A stretch of DNA of 64,000 nucleotides from Caulobacter vibrioides OR37. Its GTDB lineage: Bacteria; Pseudomonadota; Alphaproteobacteria; Caulobacterales; Caulobacteraceae. Of the stretch, positions 1 through 7,727 are shown piece by piece. Position numbers and translations under genes: made by a program. Within the stretch, counting starts at the first letter, position 1; every line of letters starts with the position of its first letter. The notes beneath the pieces are model-generated. The model was given only the letters and a program-made list of their open reading frames with translations, was not told the origin of the DNA and ran no database searches. The stretch spans positions 22,437 through 86,436 of the forward strand of contig NZ_APMP01000016.1 in the NCBI RefSeq assembly GCF_000372645.1, in the 5' to 3' direction.

Positions 1-650
1 TCGCGCGCGCCGCGGATCTTGGCCCGAGCGTGCAGATCGCCGGCCCGCACCGCGTTGACCACATCGACAAGCCCCTGCATCGAGCGGCTGACATTGCGGC
101 TGATCAGCACCCCGCCGGCCAGGCCCAGCAGGATGACCAGCGCCCCAGCGCCCCACAGGGCCCGGACGATCTTGCGGACATAGGCTTCCGAGGCGTCGAC
201 ATCGGCCCCGACGAACAGGATCTCGCCGTGCTCCAGCCGCTGCTGGACCCCCTTGGCCGCGGCCTTGACCTCGGCGCCGTCCATGTCGGTCTCCGTGACC
301 TTGAAACTGGCCCAGGTGGGACCATCGCCGGTGAAGTTGGCGACCGGCGACTCCTCGATCGAGCCCGAGATCCGCTTGCCGCTCTTATCGGCCAGGAAAT
401 ACAGGAACGGCCGCTCGCCGGTGGCGCGCTCGACGATGGCCTGGTTCAGGGCGTCGACCCCGCCTTGGCGATAGGCGGTCTCCAGGCTCTCGAACTCGCG
501 GCTGATCTCGGCCTGGGCGCGGCGGTTCACCTCGCCGGCCGTGGCGACATAGATATAGCCCAGGAACGCGCTGGCGGCCGCCGCGAACAGGGCCAGGAAC
601 AGCAGGGTCAGCCGGAACGGCGTGGTGCGGAGGAGACGCGGCAGGCGCAT
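1..650 (-). CDS. Sensor histidine kinase, N-terminal part (cut by window edge)
   Basis: The minus strand is open from an ATG at 648-650 to the window edge, giving 216 residues with no stop. The protein starts MRLPRLLRTTPFRLTLLF, has a first membrane segment at about residues 13-36, an extracytoplasmic domain of about 130 residues, a second membrane segment at about 165-185, and then a HAMP-like stretch (ISRNVSRSMQGLVDVVNAV). This is the usual front half of a membrane-bound sensor kinase. The kinase core would lie beyond position 1. It is downstream of, and on the same strand as, an OmpR-type regulator and degP, so the three probably form a sensor-regulator-protease unit for envelope stress; that role is inference. 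A methyl-accepting chemotaxis protein would share the TM-HAMP layout, but the regulator next door favours a kinase. Confidence 0.8.
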   Translation of the reverse strand, partial: MRLPRLLRTTPFRLTLLFLALFAAAASAFLGYIYVATAGEVNRRAQAEISREFESLETAYRQGGVDALNQAIVERATGERPFLYFLADKSGKRISGSIEESPVANFTGDGPTWASFKVTETDMDGAEVKAAAKGVQQRLEHGEILFVGADVDASEAYVRKIVRALWGAGALVILLGLAGGVLISRNVSRSMQGLVDVVNAVRAGDLHARAKIRGAR

Positions 651-774
651 GGTGTCGTAGGCGCTAAGGCCTCCTCGAGTCCGACCTCGTTCGAGTTCGG
701 AGCATTAAGTTCCCGATCTTCCCGGCACTGGCTTCGCCGCACTGACGTGTCGCCGGGGAAGTCGGATGGTGAGA

Positions 775-1446
775 CTACGGATCCAGCCGGTAGCCGGCGC
801 CACGCACGGTCTGCAGCATCGGACGGTCGAAGCCCTTGTCGATCTTGCTGCGAAGGCGCGAGATGTGGACGTCGATGACGTTGGTTTGCGGATCGAAATG
901 GTACTCCCAGACCTTCTCCAGCAGCATCGTGCGGGTCACCGACTGGCCCGCGTGGCGCATCATGAACTCCAGCAGCTGGAACTCGCGCGGCTGCAGATCG
1001 ATCTCCCTGCCCTGGCGATGGACCGTCCGGTTGATCAGGTTCATTTCCAGTTCGCCCACCTTGAGGGTGGTCGCCACGGCGCCGGTCTCGCGGCGGCGCG
1101 ACAGGGCCTCGACCCGGGCCATCAGCTCGGGGAAGGCGTAGGGCTTGACCAGATAGTCGTCCGCGCCGGCCCGCAGGCCCACGACGCGGTCATTGACCTC
1201 GCCCAGGGCCGAGAGGAACAGCACCGGCGTCTGGTCGCCTTCTCGGCGGAGGGTCTCGACGACGGTGACGCCGTCCATCTTCGGCATCATCCGGTCGACG
1301 ACCAGCACGTCGAAACCGCCCTTCTGGGCTTCGGACAGGCCGGCCTCGCCATCGGGCGCGTGCAAGACCTCGTAGCCGGCCTCCTTCAGGCCGTGCGCCA
1401 TCGCGCCCGCCGCTTCAAGATCGTCCTCGATAATCAGTATACGCAT
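775..1446 (-). CDS. OmpR/PhoB-type response regulator
   Basis: This is a two-component response regulator of 223 residues. The N-terminal receiver domain (about 1-115) has the acidic pair in MRILIIEDD, the phospho-acceptor D51 in LVVDRMMPKMDG, and the conserved Lys in DDYLVKPY. The C-terminal winged-helix DNA-binding domain (about 125-220) ends in the typical VRGAGYRLDP. The frame can be extended 27 codons upstream, but the ATG at 1444-1446 gives the canonical receiver start. A sensor kinase starts 124 bp downstream and degP lies upstream on the same strand. It probably controls envelope functions, possibly degP itself; this is inferred from position only. Confidence 0.92.
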   Translation of the reverse strand: MRILIIEDDLEAAGAMAHGLKEAGYEVLHAPDGEAGLSEAQKGGFDVLVVDRMMPKMDGVTVVETLRREGDQTPVLFLSALGEVNDRVVGLRAGADDYLVKPYAFPELMARVEALSRRRETGAVATTLKVGELEMNLINRTVHRQGREIDLQPREFQLLEFMMRHAGQSVTRTMLLEKVWEYHFDPQTNVIDVHISRLRSKIDKGFDRPMLQTVRGAGYRLDP

Positions 1447-1580
1447 CAGCGAGCCCCTCATGCGCTTGAAACGGAATGGCGTGACGGTCGACGTTCCCCC
1501 GATTCCGCGCGTTGCGCGACCGTCCAAGCGGTTGATACCGCTTTCGGCGAGCGTCGCACCTTAAACCTTCGACAGATATG

Positions 1581-1614
1581 AAAAAGCCCCGCTCCGGCGG
1601 TGCGGAGCGGGGCT
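1581..1614 (-). terminator. Rho-independent terminator after degP
   Basis: A perfect 12-bp stem (AGCCCCGCTCCG at 1585-1596, CGGAGCGGGGCT at 1603-1614) has a 6-nt loop. Read on the minus strand it is followed by a run of five T (1581-1585). It lies 80 bp past the degP stop and upstream of the response regulator, so the regulator probably has its own promoter or depends on read-through. A weaker T tract also follows on the plus strand. Confidence 0.85.
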
Positions 1615-1695
1615 CTGTCTTTTGACCCTGGCAGGCTTACGGCCTGTCCTGATCGACTTCCGCCGATCAGGACAACCGAAGAAACCTTGCGGCCT

Positions 1696-3273
1696 CTACG
1701 GCGCGATCTTCAGCGGCACGAAGACCGGACGGTTCTGGCGGATGACCTTGACCAGAACGCTGGTGCGGCCGGCCTTCTTGGCGGTGGCGATCAGGCCATT
1801 GACGTCGGCGACCGTGTTGACCGCCGTGCCGTTGACATTGGCCAGGACATCGCCCTTGGCCAGACCCTTCTCGCCCGCGTCGCTGTCGCCCTTGACGGCG
1901 GTGATCAGCAGACCCTTGACCTCGCTGTCGATCTTGTAGGTCTGACGCGCGGCCGCGTCGATCGGCGACAGGGTCAGGCCCAGGGCGTCGATCTTGGCCG
2001 TCACCGGCTTGTCCGGCGTCGGCGCGGCGCCCGAGCCTTGATCGTCGTCATTGTCGTTCAAGGCCAGCGAGCCCTCCGACGGACGGGTGCCGGACTTGAC
2101 GTCGATGACGCGCGGCTTGCCGTCGCGGATGATCGACATCTTGATCGTCTCGCCCGGACGCGCCTTGGCCACTTCGCGGGTCAGCTCCGAGCGGTTGGCG
2201 ATGGTCTTGCCGTTGACGCCGGTCAGGATGTCGTCGGGCAGCAGGCCGGCCTTGGCGGCGGGACCGCCCGGAACCAGTTCGGCGACGATCGCGCCCTTCA
2301 CGTCCTTCAGGCCCAGGGCCTCGGCCGACTCGGCGCTGAAGTCCTGAATGGTGACGCCGATATAACCGCGCACCACCTTGCCGCCGGCGATCAGCTGCTT
2401 GGCGGTCGCTTCGGCGATGTCCGCCGGAATGGCGAAGCCGATGCCGACCGAGCCGCCCGACGGCGAGTAGATGGCGCTGTTGACGCCGATCACCCGGCCG
2501 TAGATGTCGAAGCTGGGACCGCCCGAGTTGCCGCGATTGATCGGCGCGTCGATCTGGATGTAGTTGACGAACGACGAGGTCGTGTCGCCCAGATCGCGGT
2601 TATAGGCCGAGATGATGCCGGCCGTGGCCGTTCCGCCCAGGCCGAACGGGTTGCCGATGGTGATCACCCAGTCGCCGACGCGCGGCTTGGCCTGGTTCTC
2701 GAAGTTCACATAGGGGAAGTCCTTCCCCTTGGCCTTGGGGTCGATGACCTTGATGACGGCCAGGTCGGTGCCTTCGTCGCGGCCGACCAGCGTGGCCTTC
2801 AGCTCGCGGCCGTCCTTCAGCACCACCTGGATGTCGTCGGCGTCGGCGACCACGTGGTTGTTGGTGACGATGTAGCCGTCGGCCGAGATGAAGAAGCCCG
2901 AGCCGGCGGACTGCTGCTTGGGCAGGGACGGCGAATCCTCGTCGCCCTGGTCCTTCTGGCCCGGCTTGCCCTTCTGGCCGCGCGGCACAATGTCGAAGCC
3001 TTCCAGGCCCGGGATGCGCAGCGGTTGCGGGCTGGCCTTGGACGTCACGTTGATCTGGACGACGGCGGGCGAGACCTTCTCGAAGATGTCGGCGAACGAC
3101 ATCGGCGCGCCCGGCGGCGGCGCGAAGGCCGGCGAGCCGGCCATGGCCGGAACGGCTTGAGGCGTTTCCGCCGAAGCCGTCCCCATGCGCATCCCGACTC
3201 CGGCCAGAGCCGCGCAAGCGACGCCCGCGCCAGCGACGGCGCCCACAATGAAACCCGACTTCCTAGCGGTCAT
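1696..3273 (-). CDS. degP: Periplasmic serine protease DegP/HtrA
   Basis: This 525-residue protease/chaperone degrades misfolded envelope proteins in the periplasm. A hydrophobic signal segment lies at about 8-28. The trypsin-like domain carries the full triad: H140 in TNNHVV, D170 in GTDLAVIK, and S250 in INRGNSGGPSF. Two PDZ domains follow at about 285-385 and 425-515. The linker before the protease (about 96-122) is rich in Gly, Lys and Gln and resembles the LA-loop region of DegP/DegQ. The length matches DegP rather than single-PDZ DegS. The ATG at 3273 has an AGGA-type ribosome site. The gene is followed by a terminator, a response regulator and a sensor kinase, an arrangement that suggests stress-responsive control. 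Confidence 0.95.
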   Translation of the reverse strand: MTARKSGFIVGAVAGAGVACAALAGVGMRMGTASAETPQAVPAMAGSPAFAPPPGAPMSFADIFEKVSPAVVQINVTSKASPQPLRIPGLEGFDIVPRGQKGKPGQKDQGDEDSPSLPKQQSAGSGFFISADGYIVTNNHVVADADDIQVVLKDGRELKATLVGRDEGTDLAVIKVIDPKAKGKDFPYVNFENQAKPRVGDWVITIGNPFGLGGTATAGIISAYNRDLGDTTSSFVNYIQIDAPINRGNSGGPSFDIYGRVIGVNSAIYSPSGGSVGIGFAIPADIAEATAKQLIAGGKVVRGYIGVTIQDFSAESAEALGLKDVKGAIVAELVPGGPAAKAGLLPDDILTGVNGKTIANRSELTREVAKARPGETIKMSIIRDGKPRVIDVKSGTRPSEGSLALNDNDDDQGSGAAPTPDKPVTAKIDALGLTLSPIDAAARQTYKIDSEVKGLLITAVKGDSDAGEKGLAKGDVLANVNGTAVNTVADVNGLIATAKKAGRTSVLVKVIRQNRPVFVPLKIAP

Positions 3274-3416
3274 TCTCGTCTTTCCTCATCCGCGCGTCCG
3301 ACGCGCGGCCTTTCGATCTGAGAACCTAGTTCCAGCGATAAAAGGTGCAATGGCTCTCGACTTACTTTCCGTCACTCGGAGGGCGCTTCTTGCGGCCCCT
3401 TTTCGGCGCAATCGTG

Positions 3417-3920
3417 TCAATCGTCTTCGAGCAGTCGGCGCAGGCGATCTTCCTCGTCTTCGGAAAGCTCCGCCTCCGGCGTTTGCCGGCGTCGCAGCAA
3501 CGCGATCATCAGCCCGCCGCCGACGACCAGCACCCCGGCGGGGGCCAGCCACAGCGCGGCGTTGCCGGCCGAGAAGCGGGGCTTCAGCAGCACGAACTCC
3601 CCGTATCGCTGCACCAGGAACGCGCGGATCTCGGCATCGCTGCGTCCGGCCTTGACCTGCTCGCGCACGAGCCGCCGCAGATCGCCCGCCAGCTGGGCCT
3701 CGGAATCGTCGATCGACTCGTTCTGGCAGACCAGGCAGCGCACCTCGCGGAAGATCGCCCGGGCCCGCGCCTCCTGGCCCGGATCGGCGAGACGCTCGGA
3801 CGGCTCGGACGCGCTGGCCATCAGGGCGATGGAGGCCAGGGCGACGGCGAGGGTCCTGGAGATGCTCCCGCGCGACGCAGGGGAGCTGTCGCGGAGCGAC
3901 TGAGGGGGCAAACGCCGCAT
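3417..3920 (-). CDS. ccmH: Cytochrome c maturation protein CcmH (CycL)
   Basis: CcmH/CycL reduces the apocytochrome c heme-binding cysteines in the periplasm. The redox motif RCLVCQNESIDDS (C62, C65) is the family signature. A hydrophobic segment at about 21-37 is the signal region, and a C-terminal membrane anchor lies at about 121-142 before an acidic tail. The end at 3417 is certain; the start is not. The ATG at 3918-3920 and the residues after it (LPPQSLRDSSPASRGS) are encoded by a palindromic repeat, and the conserved protein only begins near residue 21. An in-frame ATG at about 3983 is the alternative. It is last in the ccmI-E-F-H cluster. No CcmG/DsbE lies between ccmF and ccmH. Confidence 0.9.
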   Translation of the reverse strand: MRRLPPQSLRDSSPASRGSISRTLAVALASIALMASASEPSERLADPGQEARARAIFREVRCLVCQNESIDDSEAQLAGDLRRLVREQVKAGRSDAEIRAFLVQRYGEFVLLKPRFSAGNAALWLAPAGVLVVGGGLMIALLRRRQTPEAELSEDEEDRLRRLLEDD

Positions 3921-3986
3921 ACGCCCAGCTAGCCCCCTCCGGCCCTCCGGACCACCTCCCCCGCATCGCGGGGGAGGATCCATGAC
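3880..3986. repeat. Palindromic GC-rich repeat over the ccmH 5' end
   Basis: The segment contains nested inverted repeats: CCTCCCCCGC/GCGGGGGAGG around 3955-3976, GAGGGGGC/GCCCCCTC at 3902-3909 and 3932-3939, and the stretch around 3882-3901 that becomes LRDSSPASRG when read as ccmH. The same CCTCCCCCG...GGGGGAGG vocabulary recurs at 25572-25712, so I treat it as one repeat family. It spans the ccmF-ccmH gap and the first about 20 codons of ccmH. The arm may also supply the GGAGG in front of the ccmH ATG. Confidence 0.7.
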
Positions 3987-3997
3987 GCCCGCGCCCC

Positions 3998-5980
3998 TCA
4001 CGACACCACCTCCCGGGCCCGGCGGCCCACGCCCAGGCGCACGCGGCGGTCCGACAGCGAGATCGCCCCGCCGATCGCCATCAAGAGCGGCCCCAGGAAG
4101 ATGAGCCGCACCCACGGGTTCACATAGGCGCGCACCAGCCAGGCGGGCTTGCCGCCCTCGCCCGCCCGGCGCTCGCCGAGCACCACATAGAGGTCGTCCA
4201 GCAGGCGCGGACAGATCGCCACCTCCGACGTCGTCTGGGCCCCGGTCGGGTAGAATCGGCGCTCGGGCTCGGCGCGGCAAATGAGACGGCCCGCCTTGTC
4301 GACGATCCTCACCACGCCGCGCTCGGCCAGGTAGTTGGGACCTTCCACCGTGCCGATGTCGGTCAGGGTCAGCACATAGGCGCCCAGCGTCTGGCTGTCG
4401 TTCAGGCTCAGCGCCTGGGCGGCCTCGACGCGCCATGCGGTCTCGAACGACGCGCCCAGCACGAAGACGCCAAGGCCAGCGTGGGCCAGGGTCGCGCCCC
4501 AGGCGCCGCGCGGCAGGCCCCGGGCCCGGCGCACGCTCTCGGCGGCCGGCGCGCGGAACAGCTTCAGGCGGTCGGCCATTTCCAGCAGCGCGCCGCCCAG
4601 CAGCCAGAAGCCCAGCGCCAAACCGCCGCTGGCCAGGGCCTTGCGCGGCTGGACGATTCCGTAGGCGATCAGGCCCAACAGGGCCGCGACCGCCAGAACG
4701 ACCCACAGCTTGCGGGCCACGCCCCGCGCGTCGCCGCGCTTCCAGGCCAGCAGCGGGCCGGTCGGCAGGATGGCGAAGGCCAGCACCATCAGCGGCGTGA
4801 AGGTCAGGTTGAAGAAGGGCGCGCCGACCGAGACGGCCTCGCCGTCCATGGCCTCGCGGATCAGCGGATAGAGCGTGCCCAGCAGCACCACCGCCGTCGC
4901 GGTCGACAGCAGGATGTTGTTGAGGACGATGGCGCTCTCGCGGCTGACCGCGCGAAACTGGCCGCCGGGGTTCAGCGACGGCGCGCGGATCGCGAACAGC
5001 AGGAAGCCGGCCCCCGCCGCGAGGCCCATCATGATCAGCAGCAGGACGCCGCGCGTCGGATCGACGGCGAAGGCGTGGACGCTGGTCAGCACGCCCGAGC
5101 GCACCAGGAAGGCGCCCAGCATCGAGAAGGTGAAGGCGGCCAGAGCCAGGAAGGCCGTCCAACCCGGCAGGGCGCCGCGCTTTTCGGTGACGATCGCCGA
5201 GTGCAGCAGGGCCGCGCCGATCAGCCAGGGCATGAAGCTGGCGTTCTCGACCGGGTCCCAGAACCACCACCCGCCCCAGCCCAGTTCGTAATAGGCCCAG
5301 AAGGCGCCCAGGGTGATGCCGACGGTCAGCAGGCTCCAGGCCGCCAGGGTCCAGGGGCGCACCCAGCGGGCCCAGGCCGCGTCGACCCGCCCCTCGATCA
5401 GCGCCGCCAGAGACAGCGAATAGACCACCGAGAAGCCGACATAGCCGCTGTAGAGGAACGGCGGGTGAGCCGCCAGGGCGGGGTCCTGCAGCAGGGGGTT
5501 CAGCGAGCGCCCCTCGACCGGGACCTCCAGCAGGCGCGCCAGCGGGTTGGAGGCGAAGACGGCATAGGCCAGGAACAGCACGCCCAGCGCGCCCTGCACG
5601 GCCAGGGCGTAGGCCCGGAGCCTGGGCGGCAAGCTCTCGCCGAACGCCGCCATGGCCGCGCCGTAGCCCGTCAGGACCAGGCACCACAGCAGCATGGAGC
5701 CCTCGTGGCTGCCCCAGGCGCCGGCCACCTTGTACAGCATCGGCTTGGCGGTGTGGGAGTTGCCGGCCACGTTGGCGACCGAGAAGTCCGAGACCACGAA
5801 GGCGTGGATCAGGGCCGCGAAGGCCACCGCGACGGCGACGAAGGCGGCCACGGCCGCGCCGCGTCCCGCGCCGGCCAGCACCGGCGAGCGCCGCGCGCCG
5901 CCGACGGCCGACAGACCGGTCTGGGCGACGGACAGCATCAGCGAAAGGACGAGGGCGAACGCGCCCAGTTCGGTGATCAT
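3998..5980 (-). CDS. ccmF: Cytochrome c heme lyase subunit CcmF (CycK)
   Basis: CcmF is the multi-spanning inner-membrane protein that takes heme from CcmE and, with CcmH/CcmI, ligates it to apocytochrome c. The 660-residue protein has the tryptophan-rich heme-handling motif WGGWWFWDPVENASFMPW (from about residue 235) and many hydrophobic segments throughout. Its length matches the family. The ATG at 5978-5980 (MITELGAFALVL) is chosen because it begins the first membrane segment; a longer frame to 6034 would run into ccmE. It lies 34 bp after the ccmE stop, consistent with one operon. Confidence 0.95.
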   Translation of the reverse strand: MITELGAFALVLSLMLSVAQTGLSAVGGARRSPVLAGAGRGAAVAAFVAVAVAFAALIHAFVVSDFSVANVAGNSHTAKPMLYKVAGAWGSHEGSMLLWCLVLTGYGAAMAAFGESLPPRLRAYALAVQGALGVLFLAYAVFASNPLARLLEVPVEGRSLNPLLQDPALAAHPPFLYSGYVGFSVVYSLSLAALIEGRVDAAWARWVRPWTLAAWSLLTVGITLGAFWAYYELGWGGWWFWDPVENASFMPWLIGAALLHSAIVTEKRGALPGWTAFLALAAFTFSMLGAFLVRSGVLTSVHAFAVDPTRGVLLLIMMGLAAGAGFLLFAIRAPSLNPGGQFRAVSRESAIVLNNILLSTATAVVLLGTLYPLIREAMDGEAVSVGAPFFNLTFTPLMVLAFAILPTGPLLAWKRGDARGVARKLWVVLAVAALLGLIAYGIVQPRKALASGGLALGFWLLGGALLEMADRLKLFRAPAAESVRRARGLPRGAWGATLAHAGLGVFVLGASFETAWRVEAAQALSLNDSQTLGAYVLTLTDIGTVEGPNYLAERGVVRIVDKAGRLICRAEPERRFYPTGAQTTSEVAICPRLLDDLYVVLGERRAGEGGKPAWLVRAYVNPWVRLIFLGPLLMAIGGAISLSDRRVRLGVGRRAREVVS

Positions 5981-6014
5981 CCCCGTGTCGCCTCGCCGGA
6001 GAAAGGACAGACGC

Positions 6015-6503
6015 TCATGGCTTCTGGCTCCCATAGCTGGGAGCGGACGCGCCCTCGCCCCGCCACTCGCCCTGCTTCTTCAGGGCCTTGGCGACATCGC
6101 GCGGCATGTAGCGCTCGTCGTGCTTGGCCAGCACCTGCTTGGCGACGAAGACGCCGTTCGGATCGAAGCTGCCTTCGGCCACGATCCCCTGCCCTTCGCG
6201 GAACAGGTCCGGCAGGTCGCCGTGATAGGTCACCTTGGCCGACGCCTTGTGGTCGGCGACCACGAAGTCGACATCGCCGCCGGGGTGCTTGACCACGCTG
6301 CCGCGCTGGACGAGCCCGCCCAGTTGCACCTTGCGGCCCGGCTTGACGTGAGCCTCCTGGGCCTGGGCCGGGGTGTAGAACAGCGAGATGCTGTCGCGCA
6401 GGCCAAACAGCGCCAGACCCACGGCCAGGGCCAGCACCGGCGCGACGGCCAGCAGCACGGTGAGGCGCGTCCGCGCCTTGCGGGATTTGGGCCAGAAACT
6501 CAT
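6015..6503 (-). CDS. ccmE: Periplasmic heme chaperone CcmE (CycJ)
   Basis: CcmE covalently binds heme on the periplasmic side of the inner membrane and passes it to CcmF. The 162-residue protein has one N-terminal membrane anchor (about 13-34), a beta-barrel OB-like domain, and the heme-binding motif LAKHDERYMP, with H128 as the covalent attachment site and Y132 as the axial ligand (H130/Y134 in E. coli numbering). The start overlaps the ccmI stop by 4 bp (ATGA), which indicates translational coupling. Confidence 0.96.
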   Translation of the reverse strand: MSFWPKSRKARTRLTVLLAVAPVLALAVGLALFGLRDSISLFYTPAQAQEAHVKPGRKVQLGGLVQRGSVVKHPGGDVDFVVADHKASAKVTYHGDLPDLFREGQGIVAEGSFDPNGVFVAKQVLAKHDERYMPRDVAKALKKQGEWRGEGASAPSYGSQKP

Positions 6504-7624
6504 GGCGTCTTTACGTTGGCTTGAGCGGGCGTGTCGGCCGCCTGACGCAGGGCCGACAGCACCTTGGGCTGATCCTTGAAGCGGGCCGAAGCGCTGGCCA
6601 GGGCCGCGTCGCGCTTAGCGATCTCGCCCAGCACGGCATAGGCGCGGACCAGGCGCACCCAGCCGTCCGGATCATCGGGCGATTGGGCCAACCGAGCCGC
6701 CAGCCCCTCGACCATGCCGGCGATCATGCCCTGGACCTGCGGGTTCTGGGCGGCGGCGGGCTCGGCGGAGGCCAGACGACCTTGCGTCTCGACCTGGGCG
6801 ATCTCCGCCGCGAGCGTCGCGCGCGCCGGATTGTCGGGCGGAAGACTGGCCAGCAGCGCGCGCCAGTCCGCCAGACCGCCCTGCACATCGCCGTCCGCCA
6901 CCTTGCCGCGCCCCAGGAAATAGCGGGCGCGCAGGTCGTTCGGATCGGCCTTCAAGGCCTGGGTGAAAGCCAGCTTGGCGTCGGGGCCGACTTGGCCGCC
7001 GTCGCCCTTCTGAGCGCTCTCCATGACGAAGGTCTGGCCCAGCAGGCTCCAGAGGTCCGCGCGCTTGGGGGCCAGGCGCACGGCCCTGCGCAGCGCCGCC
7101 TCGGCGCCGGGCAGGTCGCCGCTGGCCACGCGGGCCTTGGCCAGGAACACCAGCGGCTCGATCGCCTTGGGCTGGCTGGCGACCACGCTTTCCAGCACGG
7201 CGGCGATCTGGTCGGGCGCCAGGGTCGCGGGATCGGCGGCCTTCCACTCGGCCACGCGCTTGGCGAAGGCCTGGTCGGGCAGTTCGGGATGGCCCACGAA
7301 GAGATAGAGACCGACGGCGGCGACGCAGGCCGCGCCCACGGTCGCCACCACGGCCTTGCGCGGACCAGCGCCGTCCCGCGTCCAGTGTTCGGCCTGGTCG
7401 GCGGCGGCCAGCAGACCCCGGCCCGCCTCGGCGCGCGCGGCCTTCAACTCGTCCTGTGACAGAAGGCCGTCCAGGGCCAGGCGTTCGACCTCGGCCAGGC
7501 GGCGGCGATGCGGTTCCAGCCGGGTGTCGGCGTCATCGACCGGACGAGCCTTCGCCGCGCCCCGCAGCACAAGGCCCGCGGTCACGGCAGACAGCCCCGT
7601 CGCGGCGATCCAGAAAGCGATCAT
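6500..7624 (-). CDS. ccmI: Cytochrome c maturation protein CcmI (CycH)
   Basis: CcmI/CycH binds apocytochrome c tails and presents them to the CcmF/CcmH ligase. The 374-residue protein has a first membrane segment at about 3-22, a cytoplasmic loop with a leucine-rich stretch (about 38-75), a second membrane segment at about 90-110, and a periplasmic part with tetratricopeptide-like repeats from about 150 (LVFLAKARVASGDLPGAEAALRRA and similar; longer run at 157-180). It is the first gene of ccmI-E-F-H. The 103 bp upstream, shared with the divergent hydrolase gene, should hold the operon promoter. Confidence 0.93.
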   Translation of the reverse strand: MIAFWIAATGLSAVTAGLVLRGAAKARPVDDADTRLEPHRRRLAEVERLALDGLLSQDELKAARAEAGRGLLAAADQAEHWTRDGAGPRKAVVATVGAACVAAVGLYLFVGHPELPDQAFAKRVAEWKAADPATLAPDQIAAVLESVVASQPKAIEPLVFLAKARVASGDLPGAEAALRRAVRLAPKRADLWSLLGQTFVMESAQKGDGGQVGPDAKLAFTQALKADPNDLRARYFLGRGKVADGDVQGGLADWRALLASLPPDNPARATLAAEIAQVETQGRLASAEPAAAQNPQVQGMIAGMVEGLAARLAQSPDDPDGWVRLVRAYAVLGEIAKRDAALASASARFKDQPKVLSALRQAADTPAQANVKTP

Positions 7625-7727
7625 GGCCGCGTGTTAGCCGTTCCGCGAGCCGGCCGTTAGCGAAAAAAGCGCTTAAGTGCCTCGCCGCACCGCGCCATGA
7701 TGTCGCCGCGCGCATGGAGAGGCTTCA

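Noticed and set aside
1600..3321. Long plus-strand open frame opposite degP
   Set aside because: It is antisense to a clear HtrA protease with a full catalytic triad; it is Arg/Asp/Gly-rich with no family pattern, a shadow of high GC3.
3417..5687. 756-codon minus-strand frame spanning ccmF and ccmH
   Set aside because: Only its last 167 codons are real (ccmH). The rest is out of frame with ccmF and has shadow composition.
4481..6292. 603-codon plus-strand frame over ccmF/ccmE
   Set aside because: Antisense shadow rich in Gln/Arg/Gly; no start signal or family pattern.
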